DNA of 64,000 nucleotides from the NCBI RefSeq assembly GCF_003583405.1, contig NZ_QXEC01000026.1:1-64000 (forward strand). The letters are read 5' to 3'. Source of the stretch: Micromonospora radicis (GTDB lineage: Bacteria; Actinomycetota; Actinomycetes; Mycobacteriales; Micromonosporaceae). Within the stretch, counting starts at the first letter, position 1. Every line of letters starts with the position of its first letter. The notes under the pieces were generated by a model that was not told the DNA's origin, searched no databases, and saw only the letters and a list, made by a program, of their open reading frames with translations. The translations under genes were made by a program, and so were the position numbers. Positions 8,905-16,260 of this stretch are shown here, piece by piece.

Positions 8905-9399
8905 TCAGCGGGCCTTGATCTGCATCATGACCCCGTCGGGGTCGAGTGCCGAGATCAGGCGGGACGGCTTCGGGGGGTTGGCGGAGTTGCCGGCGCCGAG
9001 CCATTCGAACTCGTCGGCGTAGAACTTGGCCCCGCGAGCGATCAGCCGCTGGCGAACCCCGTCGAAGTCGTCGACCTGGAACTGCGTGCGGACCAGCCCG
9101 ACGTGGTTGGAGGTCGGGTACGCGTTGCGGCCGACGGGCGCCGGGGTCCGCCACTGGAAGAGGTGGATGAGGGCATCGCCCGGCTTCCCTTCCGTCTCGG
9201 CGAGGTACGCCTCGCGGAAGGCGACGGGACCATCGACGCCGAACAGGGCCGGGTAGACGTTGTTCTCGAGATCTGCCTGGAGTGCGGCGTCGCGTTCGGG
9301 CGTGACGTCCACGAACCCGAAGACCTGTGTGTAGAACTCGAGCGAGACATCGAGGTCGGTGCAGTTGATCGTCTGCAGGTAGATGCGACTGATTCCCAC
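8905..9399 (-). CDS. VOC/glyoxalase-fold protein, first gene of the minus-strand run
   Basis: A 164-residue VOC-fold protein. Its first module contains LDVSLEFYTQVFGF and its second contains NHVGLVRTQFQVDDFDGVRQRL, closely similar in layout to the next gene. I place the start at the GTG at 9399, which has ACGGAG six bases upstream and starts directly at the first beta strand; a TTG eight codons earlier lacks a ribosome-binding site. It is the promoter-proximal gene of the catabolic run, facing the divergent aldolase gene across a 180-base region holding an operator candidate. The reaction is unknown; an epimerase or C-C lyase of a pathway intermediate is possible. Confidence 0.8.
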   Translation of the reverse strand: MGISRIYLQTINCTDLDVSLEFYTQVFGFVDVTPERDAALQADLENNVYPALFGVDGPVAFREAYLAETEGKPGDALIHLFQWRTPAPVGRNAYPTSNHVGLVRTQFQVDDFDGVRQRLIARGAKFYADEFEWLGAGNSANPPKPSRLISALDPDGVMMQIKAR

Positions 9400-9496
9400 G
9401 TGCGGCTCCGTTTCTGCCGACAACAGCGTCTTCGAGGTGTCCTGGGTGTTTCCGCTGTGCTACCGGGACTCGACTTGTGTCATGCAGGCTACACAC

Positions 9497-9512
9497 GTAT
9501 AGTCATGTATAG
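9497..9512. promoter_or_regulatory. Candidate GntR operator B (divergent promoter)
   Basis: GTATAGT-CA-TGTATAG lies between the VOC gene and the divergent aldolase gene. Read on the minus strand it contains CTATACATGACTATAC, sharing TATACATG with the sites at 2265 and 12061. The left half is degenerate. Its position would let one repressor control both divergent transcription units. The match is visible in the sequence; function is inferred. Confidence 0.45.
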
Positions 9513-9580
9513 CAATAGTCATCTCCGCTCCTCTCGGCCTCGAGACGGGCCCCGCATTCCCAGAAAATCCGGAGGCCACC

Positions 9581-10462
9581 GTGCCCCTCGCCGAAACGCT
9601 CGACCTCGTCCGAGCAGCACAGGCCGGCAAGTACGCCGTACCCGCCGTCAACATCGTCGACGAGCTCTCCATCCGCGCCGTCGTGTCCGCCGCGAGTCGG
9701 GCCGGGTCGCCCGTGATCTTGCAGACTTCCGTCAAGACGGTGAAGCTCAGCGGCGCCGCCGTGATCTCCGCGATCGTCCGCGCCGTCGCGCAGGACGCGG
9801 ACGTGCCCGTCTCACTGCACCTGGACCACTGCCCCGACCCTGCCGTGGTGACCGAGGCGATCGCCAACGGATGGTCGTCGGTGCTCTACGACGCCTCCCA
9901 CCTCGACTTCGACGAGGCGCTCGCCACGACCCGTGCCGTCACCCTGGAGGCACACGCGGCGGGGGTTTCGGTGGAGTCGGAAATCGAGAACATCGTCGGT
10001 GTCGAGGACGGCGTCGGCAGCGACCTGGCCCTGCACGGCTACACGATCGAGCAGCTCGTCGACGCGGCAGAGATCACCGGCGTCGACATGCTCGCCCCGG
10101 CGTTGGGCACCTCCCACGGGCTGTACACGTCCGAGCCAACGCTGCAGTTCGCGCGTGCCCGCGAACTGCGTGGTCGCACCGACCTCCCCGTCGTCCTGCA
10201 CGGCGGAACGGGTCTTACCGCCGACCAGTTCCGGGAGTTCATCGACGCGGGCATTGCGAAGATCAACATCTCGACGGCGCTCAAGCGCGCCTACATGGAA
10301 GGTGCCCGCGATCACCTCGTCGAGGCGGAGCGGACGGGCAAATGGGAACCCACGGCGCTGTTCCGCGCGATCGACGAACGCATCGAACCGATGCTCACGG
10401 AGCACATGGAGATGTTCGGCTCGGCGCAGCATGCCCGCCTCGTCACGGAGACGGCCCGATGA
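9581..10462 (+). CDS. Class II fructose-bisphosphate-aldolase family protein
   Basis: A 293-residue zinc-dependent class II aldolase of the Fba/GatY/KbaY family, cleaving or forming ketose phosphates with dihydroxyacetone phosphate as one partner. Metal and catalytic residues lie in SLHLDHC (D82, H83), VESEIENIVGVED (from 131), LGTSHGLY and LHGGTGL, and the phosphate loop is INISTALK. The usual VMIDGS-like motif is LYDASHLDF. The start is a GTG four bases after GGAGG. The gene is divergent from the main run and overlaps the next HAD gene by four bases. Its length and motif changes suit a tagatose- or fuculose-type catabolic aldolase rather than glycolytic Fba; the substrate is unresolved. Confidence 0.88.
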   Translation: MPLAETLDLVRAAQAGKYAVPAVNIVDELSIRAVVSAASRAGSPVILQTSVKTVKLSGAAVISAIVRAVAQDADVPVSLHLDHCPDPAVVTEAIANGWSSVLYDASHLDFDEALATTRAVTLEAHAAGVSVESEIENIVGVEDGVGSDLALHGYTIEQLVDAAEITGVDMLAPALGTSHGLYTSEPTLQFARARELRGRTDLPVVLHGGTGLTADQFREFIDAGIAKINISTALKRAYMEGARDHLVEAERTGKWEPTALFRAIDERIEPMLTEHMEMFGSAQHARLVTETAR

Positions 10463-11226
10463 CCGCATCGCGTGCGCTGCTGCTCGACTGTGACGGCGTA
10501 CTCGCCGAGACCGAGCGCGATTCACACCTGCCCGCCTTCAACCACGCGTTCAGCGAGCTGGGCATCCCGGTGCAGTGGACGGCCGAGGAGTACGGTCCGC
10601 TCCTGCGCATAGGCGGCGGAAAGGAGCGCATGCGTACGCTCGTGACCGAGCACCCGGAAGCGGGGCTGCCGACCGACGCCGCCGAACTCGACGCCGTCAT
10701 CGCCCGACTGCACGCCGTCAAGACGGCGGAGTACGTCCGCCTCGTCACGCAGGGACTGCCCGGGCGGCCCGGCATCCGCCGGATCGTGGCCGAGGCGCTC
10801 GACGCCGGGTGGCAGGTCGCCATCGCCTCGACCTCGGCCCTGCCCAGTGTCCGCGCGGTGGCAGACAGCGTGCTCGGATCGGACCTCGTCGAGCGACTGA
10901 GCGGAATCTTCGCCGGTGACATCGTCGCGAACAAGAAGCCGGCCCCCGACATCTACCGCTACGCCCTGACCGTGCTCGGACGCTCGCCCCAGCAGGCCGT
11001 CGTCGTGGAGGACTCACAGTCGGGCGCGGCGGCTGCTGCCGCCGCCGGTATCGCACACGTCGTGACCGTGAGCGCCTACACCCACGAGGACGACTTTCCC
11101 GCAGCCACCGCCGTCCTCTCCGACCTCGGTGAGCCCGGGCGGCCCGCCACTGTGCTCGCGGGTGACCTGGCCCTGCACGACGGCATCGTAGGGCTTGCCA
11201 CGCTCGAAGCCGTACTCGTCGGGTAG
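10459..11226 (+). CDS. HAD-IA hydrolase, CbbY/beta-phosphoglucomutase-like
   Basis: A 255-residue HAD subclass IA protein. Motif I is LLLDCDGVLAETE (nucleophile D10, D12), motif II is the ASTS segment near 116, motif III is the lysine of NKKPAPDIY, and motif IV is VVEDSQSG. The helical cap follows motif I, as in CbbY-type sugar-phosphate phosphatases and beta-phosphoglucomutases. The ATG overlaps the aldolase stop codon, so the two proteins are made together and probably act in sequence on phosphorylated intermediates. It converges on the GntR gene, with 58 bases between the stops. Confidence 0.85.
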   Translation: MTASRALLLDCDGVLAETERDSHLPAFNHAFSELGIPVQWTAEEYGPLLRIGGGKERMRTLVTEHPEAGLPTDAAELDAVIARLHAVKTAEYVRLVTQGLPGRPGIRRIVAEALDAGWQVAIASTSALPSVRAVADSVLGSDLVERLSGIFAGDIVANKKPAPDIYRYALTVLGRSPQQAVVVEDSQSGAAAAAAAGIAHVVTVSAYTHEDDFPAATAVLSDLGEPGRPATVLAGDLALHDGIVGLATLEAVLVG

Positions 11227-11284
11227 GCCCACTGTCCGGGGAGGCCAGTTCGCCCCCGTCCGGTCCGGGTGCCCCGCCGGGTGG

Positions 11285-12019
11285 TCAACGTTCGTACTGG
11301 AACTCGAGTCTGATGCGGTCGCCGCGAAAGTAGATCCGCGCGAGCTCGAACGGTCGACGGTCGGCACTTGAGATGGTCTGCTCCAGCAGGAGCAGCGGCG
11401 CACCCGGGCTGACGTCGAGCTGGGCGGCCTCGGCTCTCGGCGCGGGCACCGACACCAGGGTCTCGGCGATGAACGACATCGCAAGGCCGAAGTCCTCCTC
11501 GAGCACGACGCACAGTTGCCGCTCCGAGAGTTCCGCGGTGACGAGGTCACGGGCACGCTGCTCGGGGATGTACGACTCGTGCAGGCTGATCGGCTGGTCG
11601 TCGACGAACCGCAGGCGCCGGATCCGCACGACCCGGTCGGTGACGGGGAGGTCCAGCCGTTCAGCCACGGACTGGGGCGGCTCGACAACATCGATGCCGA
11701 GTACCACGGTGCGCGTCGCGTATCCCTGCTGCTCCAACTGCTCCCGGATCCCCAGGTACGCGGGGGATCGGGTACTGATCTTGCGATGGGCGACGAAGGT
11801 GCCCTTGCCCTGCACACGGTAGAGCAGATCCTCGTCAACGAGACGGTTGAGCACCTGGCGCACGGTCATTCGGCTGAGACCGTACATGGTGTTCAGCTCG
11901 TTCTCGGACGGGATCTTGCTTCCCGGTGCCCACTCCCCGGACGCGATGCGCTCGCGCAGGATGTCGCCCAACTGGGCGTAGAGGGGCACCGGCGAGTCTC
12001 GGTCGAGCATCGTAGCCAT
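11285..12019 (-). CDS. GntR-family transcriptional regulator (HutC/UTRA type)
   Basis: A 244-residue regulator with an N-terminal winged-helix GntR domain (about 9-77, including PSENELNTMYGLSRMTVRQ and the wing RVQGKGTFV) and a C-terminal UTRA effector domain (about 95-240) that normally binds sugar phosphates or related ligands. The ATG at 12019 is preceded by GAGGAGG with eight bases spacing; an extended upstream frame is not supported. An ATATACATGT element lies 42 bases upstream, suggesting autoregulation, and related elements lie in front of two other transcription units of the locus. I infer that it is the local repressor. Confidence 0.92.
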   Translation of the reverse strand: MATMLDRDSPVPLYAQLGDILRERIASGEWAPGSKIPSENELNTMYGLSRMTVRQVLNRLVDEDLLYRVQGKGTFVAHRKISTRSPAYLGIREQLEQQGYATRTVVLGIDVVEPPQSVAERLDLPVTDRVVRIRRLRFVDDQPISLHESYIPEQRARDLVTAELSERQLCVVLEEDFGLAMSFIAETLVSVPAPRAEAAQLDVSPGAPLLLLEQTISSADRRPFELARIYFRGDRIRLEFQYER

Positions 12020-12060
12020 GACACGAGCCTCCTCGGGGCAGTCTGAATGTCTATCCCACG

Positions 12061-12070
12061 ATATACATGT
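12061..12070. promoter_or_regulatory. Candidate GntR operator C (autoregulatory half-site)
   Basis: ATATACATGT matches the left half and centre of operator A exactly, but the right half (CCACG) is not palindromic. It lies just upstream of the GntR ribosome-binding site, where a repressor would block its own gene. The site is weak on its own and gains credit only from the shared core at 2265 and 9497. Confidence 0.4.
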
Positions 12071-12402
12071 CCACGCCAGCGGCCACGCCTGCCGGTCGGG
12101 CACCTCGCCATGCAGTTGAACCGGTGTAGACAAGGCCGGAAACGAACGGGCCCGGTCAGGTGGCGCAGCACAGGGCAGGCCACCATCGATACCTGGGTGC
12201 GACGCTCCGGGCGCCATCCGCTGGTAGCGGCACAGCCTCTATGAACGGAGCGGTTAACCCACACTTCACCTCGATCAGGCCAACAGCCAAGATCACAGCG
12301 AAATGCCTGCTGAAGATCGGTGTGATGCACGACCTGCCGCCGATCATCGAGCAGCAGTGTGGGGCGATCGTGTGAGCACACCTGTGAGCACGATGATCAG
12401 AA
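12071..12402. other. Intergenic region left of the tRNA-derived repeat
   Basis: About 330 bases lie between the GntR promoter and the hairpin next to the left 47-bp repeat. Short open frames exist on both strands, one from 12241 on the plus strand of about 45 codons, but none has recognisable domain features or a clear ribosome-binding site. I see no gene here that I can support. Confidence 0.4.
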
Positions 12403-12433
12403 AATCGGCATTGGTCGATGACCAATGCCGATT
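12403..12433 (-). terminator. Intrinsic terminator, probably the original tRNA-Ala terminator
   Basis: A perfect 14-base inverted repeat (AATCGGCATTGGTC and its complement) encloses a three-base loop. On the minus strand the stem is followed by TTTTCTG, the layout of an intrinsic terminator. It sits 16 bases beyond the left 47-bp repeat on the side where the tRNA-Ala transcript would have ended before the island inserted. Confidence 0.65.
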
Positions 12434-12448
12434 GACCTGCGGAAACAA

Positions 12449-12495
12449 GGGTGGAGCCGAGGGGACTCGAACCCCTGACCCCCACACTGCCAGTG
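12449..12495. repeat. Left copy of the 47-bp direct repeat (att site, tRNA-Ala 3' fragment)
   Basis: These 47 bases are identical to 20452-20498 and correspond to the TPsiC arm, acceptor 3' strand and anticodon-stem part of tRNA-Ala(GGC). Homology stops at 12496, so this copy has no 5' half and is not a working tRNA. This is the classic scar of site-specific integration into a tRNA 3' end. Confidence 0.85.
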
Positions 12496-12649
12496 AACTA
12501 GCCGGGCTGCCGGGGGGCGCCGGACAGTGCCAGCCCGTGCCAGGGATGCAGGTCAGGGGCCAGGCAATCGGCCGGGCCATGCCAACCGATACCGGGTCTT
12601 CCCGGACCGTCCGTGAGACGGTTGTGAGATATCACGGCGCTCCACCTTG

Positions 12650-12684
12650 GGAGAGGCGTTGGAGTTCAAGACCAGCGCCTCTCC
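12650..12684 (-). terminator. Hairpin downstream of the PD-(D/E)XK-like gene
   Basis: GGAGAGGCGTTGG pairs with CCAGCGCCTCTCC (one mismatch) around a nine-base loop. It lies between the stop of the minus-strand gene at 12798 and the left repeat and may terminate that gene. No T-run follows. The rest of 12496-12797 holds no gene I can support. Confidence 0.4.
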
Positions 12685-12797
12685 CTCCACCGGTGATGCA
12701 GATCACGGATTGCCCTCTAAATCATCGACACCGTGGGGCTTCTTCCTTGGGTCACTGTCGCTGCTGGTAGCACTCATGAGCCAAGCCCCGGCGTAAA

Positions 12798-13304
12798 TCA
12801 TGACAAGTCGCGAGTCAGTAGCTGTTCGCTCACCCAGTCCTGCGGTGCGGTGAGTTCGTCGCAGGCCAGCATGTCGAGAAACTGCTCCTGTCCGGTTCTC
12901 TCCGCCTCCTCGTCCTGCGGCGACCACGCGAACGGGTTGTCGTTCAGCATGAATATCGCGTGCTTCGCGTGGAGTTGGTCGTCGGTGAGGAGCAGCCGGG
13001 GGCGGTCCGGAAGCTCACGTGCGAACCGTTGGAGTTCGGGGCAGTCGCGGGCCGGCTGGGTGACCGCGACGATGTCGTACGGTGCCCGAAGTGCTTCCGA
13101 CAAGACGTCCAGCGACTCAGCCATACGCTGGTCCGCTCCCGCGATACGGCGCTTCACCTCGACGGGTACGAGGCTCCCGTCGGCGAACAGTAGGACGACA
13201 TCGGCTTCCCCGATGTTCCTGTCGCCGTCGAAGAAGTTGACCCCAGGATGCGCTCCGACGAGGCCGTGTCGCTCGAAGAGCTGATCTAGTGCCGCATCAG
13301 GCAA
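12798..13304 (-). pseudogene. PD-(D/E)XK-like nuclease domain protein, probably 5'-truncated
   Basis: The 168 visible residues contain EADVVLLFADGSLVPVEVKRR-type spacing, with D35, E49 and K51 forming a D-x13-E-x-K signature typical of PD-(D/E)XK nucleases. The remainder has no recognised domain. The only start is a TTG at 13304, which lies inside the end of the IS630 transposase remnant and lacks a ribosome-binding site, so the original gene was probably longer and lost its front when the insertion sequence arrived. Similar domains occur in restriction, repair and defence proteins; the exact role cannot be told from this fragment. Confidence 0.5.
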
Positions 13305-14095
13305 CGTTCGCCCTGTTGACTACCTCGCGTAGGCGTTCGTCGGCGGCGTTCTTGTTCCGCCAGATGATGTAGCGGCGGATCATGCTGCCCTGCTGCTTGT
13401 GGCTGGTGTGGTCGGTGCCGTCGAGGGTGAAGTAGCGCAGGGCGGTGAATTGGGCCTCAATGCGGTTGAGCCAGGAGCTGTTGGTGGGTGTGTAGGCGAG
13501 TTCGACGTTGTTGGCCGTGGCCCAGTCGCCGACCCGGGTGTCCTTCTTCGTGGTCAGGTGCGGGGAGTAGTTGTCGAGCACGATCGCGATGCGGGTCTGC
13601 GGCGGGTGCAGGCTGCGCAGGTAGCGGCAGAACTCCAGGAACCGTGTGCGGGTCTTCGTCGGCTTGATGTGGCCGTAGAGCTTGTCCTTGCCCAGGTCGT
13701 AGGCGGCGAACAGGTGCCTGATCCCATGCGGTCGGGTGTAGGTCGCCCGCCTGCGGGGCCTGGGCTCGCGGTCAGGGTCCTTGTGCCGTCCACCGCGCTC
13801 GGCCCACTGCCGTCCAGGATGAGGTTGGAGATTCAGGGGACCGAACTCGTCCAGGCAGAACACGACCTCGGGCTCGTCGTCCTCCGCTATGACCTCACCG
13901 TCAGCGATCGCGTAGAGGTGCTCGACCCGGGCCTTCTTGGCGGCGTAGTCCGGGTCGCGGGAGGTCTTCCAGGTCTTCACGCGTTGAAACGACACGCCCT
14001 CCTCGCGGAGCAGGACCCGCAGGCCCTCGTGGCTGATGTCGTCAACCACCCCCTCAGCGACCAGGAAGTCGGCCAGCTTGGCCAGGCTCCAGGTC
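13297..14095 (-). pseudogene. IS630-family transposase, N-terminally truncated
   Basis: The frame encodes the C-terminal part of an IS630 transposase: WSLAKLADFL (end of the helix-turn-helix region), then the DDE catalytic core with CLDEFG (first D), VLDNYSPH (second D) and NSSWLNRIEAQF (E). Intact relatives have roughly 100 more residues with the DNA-binding domain in front. The frame continues upstream to 14283, but past about 14095 the sequence is antisense to the ISAs1 remnant and is not transposase. The two remnants share one junction, so this looks like a deletion or recombination scar. Confidence 0.75.
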
Positions 14096-14635
14096 GAGAA
14101 CGGCAAGCAATTCGTGTTCGCGGTCAAGGAGAACCGACGGGCACTGTTCGACACCCTGAACGCGCTGTCCTGGGCGGACACGCCGATCGCCCACAGCAGT
14201 GTCGACACCGGACACGGACGGATCACCCGCCGCACCATCCAGGTTCTGCCCGCCCCACCCGATCTGCCGTTCCCGCACGTCAACCAGGTCTGGCTGATCG
14301 AACGCTACGTCACCGACACCACCGGCCGGCACCTGTCCGCCGTCGCTCAACTCGGCGTGGCCAGCCACACCCCTCACCAGGCCAGACCCGCCGACCTCGC
14401 CGGCTACGTTCAAGGCCACTGGGCCATCGAAGCCCTGCACTGGATCCGAGACACCTACTACCGCGAAGACCACACCACCGTGCGCACCCGATCCGGACCC
14501 CGCATCCTCGCCTCGCTGCGTAACCTCGCCATCAACGCGCTACGCCTGGCCGGCCGCCCTGACATCACCGAAGCCACCCGCTGGGCCAGCCGTCACATGA
14601 CCAGACCATTCGCCATCCCCGAACCCACAAAGTGA
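14090..14635 (+). pseudogene. ISAs1-family transposase, C-terminal remnant
   Basis: About 180 residues match the C-terminal part of ISAs1 (H-repeat-associated) transposases: GKQFVFAVKENR, HGRITRRTIQV, ERYVTDTTG, then GHWAIEALHWIRDTYYREDH and LRNLAINALRLAG. The N-terminal half, about 200 residues, is absent. The truncated end abuts the truncated end of the IS630 remnant on the opposite strand at about 14090-14100. It cannot encode an active transposase. Confidence 0.75.
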
Positions 14636-14637
14636 TC

Positions 14638-14765
14638 TTGAAACGGCCGTGCTGATTGAGGCCGTGACCAGCAGTTACACCAACACGCAATGGCCCTGGG
14701 GGTCCAAGTGGCCGACCTGCGGCTCTTGTCGCCACTCGGGCTCCTACTTCATCTGGCTGTTTCAA
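14638..14765. repeat. Inverted repeat TTGAAACxGCC downstream of the ISAs1 remnant
   Basis: TTGAAACGGCC at 14638-14648 is matched on the other strand by TTGAAACAGCC at 14755-14765 (10 of 11). The 106 bases between carry no gene. The pair may be an IS terminus and its partner or a small non-autonomous element. The evidence is a short match only. Confidence 0.3.
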
Positions 14766-14904
14766 ATGGGTCAATCTCCCCCAAATGACTGTCGGAGTAT
14801 CTCCTTTCGGAAAAAATTACAGGCATTGACGTAGTCAACCACTCGCTGTGAATTGCAGGTTGCACTCGGTCACCGAAGTTCAATCGACGGGGAAGGGTCC
14901 TATC

Positions 14905-15564
14905 TTGTCAAAACCTGCATTTCGGCTGGTCAGGGTTCTGGCGGCAGCCTCAGTGACTGCTTGCGTGACTTTACTCATGACCCCCGCGTCGGGTATCGCC
15001 GCACCGGCCTCGAGTGACAGTTACGACTGGGAGTCGGCAACCGTGGCGCCCACCGAGAGGCAATTGGCGGCGGGCATCGCCGACGTCCTGAAGCGCACGC
15101 CGGGCTCCCGTCAGATTGGTCCGGCGGAAATCGAACTAGCCCCCGGGCTGATAATGCAGCTGCCGCCAGCTAACGGCGGGGCGCGGGGGGCAGAAGCAGA
15201 CCCGCCGTGCCCCAGCCTTTACATGTGCGCCTACGCGCACCGACAGTACACTAACCCCAGTCTCAACTTCACGGTGTGCGGCCGGGAATGGAACTTGGGC
15301 AACTACGCCTATCCGGGCGGCGGTGTGTGGAACGACAAGATTTCGTCCATCAACAACAACCAGAGTAGTGGGACCTGGTCGTACTTCTACGACCACGTGG
15401 GCAACAATAATTGGGACAGAATCTTGTCAGTTGCTGCTGGCACTCGGCGAGCCAATCTGGCGCTAGACGCCGCTGAGTCGGGCGGAGGGAACGCTAACGA
15501 CAGGATCGACGGCGTGCATGTCTGCGGCCCCGTTCCTTCTCCCTGGAAGCCGAACTGGCCGTAA
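14905..15564 (+). CDS. Secreted protein with peptidase-inhibitor I36/crystallin-like domain
   Basis: A 219-residue exported protein. The start at the TTG (14905) has GGGGAAGGG seven bases upstream and gives a clean signal peptide: basic SKPAFRLVR, a hydrophobic core, then a likely cut after SGIAA-P near residue 35. Residues about 105-180 contain CPSLYMCAYAHRQY, FTVCGREWNLGNY and WSYFYDHVGNNNWDRIL, two related motifs like those of actinobacterial I36 (SMI-type) peptidase-inhibitor and beta/gamma-crystallin-like domains, with cysteines for disulphides. A GTG 19 codons upstream is possible but poorly placed. It sits next to, and converges with, the sigma-factor pair. Function beyond the fold is a guess. 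Confidence 0.65.
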   Translation: MSKPAFRLVRVLAAASVTACVTLLMTPASGIAAPASSDSYDWESATVAPTERQLAAGIADVLKRTPGSRQIGPAEIELAPGLIMQLPPANGGARGAEADPPCPSLYMCAYAHRQYTNPSLNFTVCGREWNLGNYAYPGGGVWNDKISSINNNQSSGTWSYFYDHVGNNNWDRILSVAAGTRRANLALDAAESGGGNANDRIDGVHVCGPVPSPWKPNWP

Positions 15565-15575
15565 CGTAGCGGCAC

Positions 15576-15614
15576 ATCAGGCGTGTCCGGAGAGTTTCTC
15601 CGGGCACGCCTGAT
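15576..15614. terminator. Bidirectional terminator between convergent genes
   Basis: Eighteen-base arms (ATCAGGCGTGTCCGGAGA and its near-perfect complement, one G-T pair) enclose GTT. The hairpin lies between the stop of the secreted protein and the stop of the minus-strand membrane protein, where it can end both transcripts. Confidence 0.7.
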
Positions 15615-15621
15615 CTGTCCG

Positions 15622-16260
15622 CTAACTTGCACGAGTGCTCTCAAGAGCCGGAGTAGGCGGGACAGGGTAAGAGGAGCCTGTCTCGGGAGCTTGCGGCGAC
15701 GAAGTGCTCGGGCGTACGGGAGCCACCTGAAGACCGACAGACCCGCAGGTCTCGGGAGCGTTATTAAACTTATCGCCATCTATGATATAGATTAGCTTTC
15801 CGGCCGGCGGCTGAATTGGCTCCTGTGTCGAAGGGGTCGGCCCGCCGATCACGCACGAGAATAAGCTTTGCGGCGCTTCTTCATCGAAGACTCGGCGCCA
15901 GATCCTGCGACACGCATCAACTGGTTCTTCTCCTTCCTCAAGGCCGGTTTCCGCCTGACTCTGAAGGCCTTCTGTCGAACACACAAAGGCCGAATCGGAG
16001 GCCGGCAGGTACTCGGGCGAGGCAATTGGCGCATCGTAACGGGCGATTGCCGCCGTAGCCCCACCAACAAACACTACCCCCAACGCCGTGGCTGCAAGCG
16101 TGGCGCGGAGCGAGGGCCGACGCCGCTTGGCGGATCTTTGTCCTGTCGTCAGCACGTCTTTCAATACTGCTTTTCCGTCCGTCCCGCGGGCATATCCGTT
16201 TGATAGATCCGGCCTTGACCCGCGGAGGAGCCTTTCCACCTGATCGTTCGAGAGTTTCAA
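15622..16260 (-). CDS. Single-pass membrane protein paired with an ECF sigma factor, possible anti-sigma
   Basis: A 212-residue protein with a basic cytoplasmic N-terminus (1-50, KRRRPS before the membrane), one transmembrane helix at about 51-73, and an extracytoplasmic region of about 135 residues with four cysteines (FVCSTEG, VDACRR, FSCVIGG, ETCGSVG) and a proline/serine-rich tail. It starts with TTG in a TTGA overlap with the sigma-factor stop, with GGAG seven bases upstream, so the two are translationally coupled. That layout is typical of sigma/anti-sigma pairs and of the CU044_5270-type partners of actinobacterial sigma factors. No zinc-binding anti-sigma motif is visible, so the anti-sigma role is inferred from context. 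Confidence 0.6.
   Translation of the reverse strand: MKLSNDQVERLLRGSRPDLSNGYARGTDGKAVLKDVLTTGQRSAKRRRPSLRATLAATALGVVFVGGATAAIARYDAPIASPEYLPASDSAFVCSTEGLQSQAETGLEEGEEPVDACRRIWRRVFDEEAPQSLFSCVIGGPTPSTQEPIQPPAGKLIYIIDGDKFNNAPETCGSVGLQVAPVRPSTSSPQAPETGSSYPVPPTPALESTRAS

Noticed and set aside
12344..12580. Minus-strand frame over the left 47-bp repeat
   Set aside because: Its GSGVRVPSAPP stretch is simply the translated tRNA 3' fragment, a common artefact at tRNA loci.
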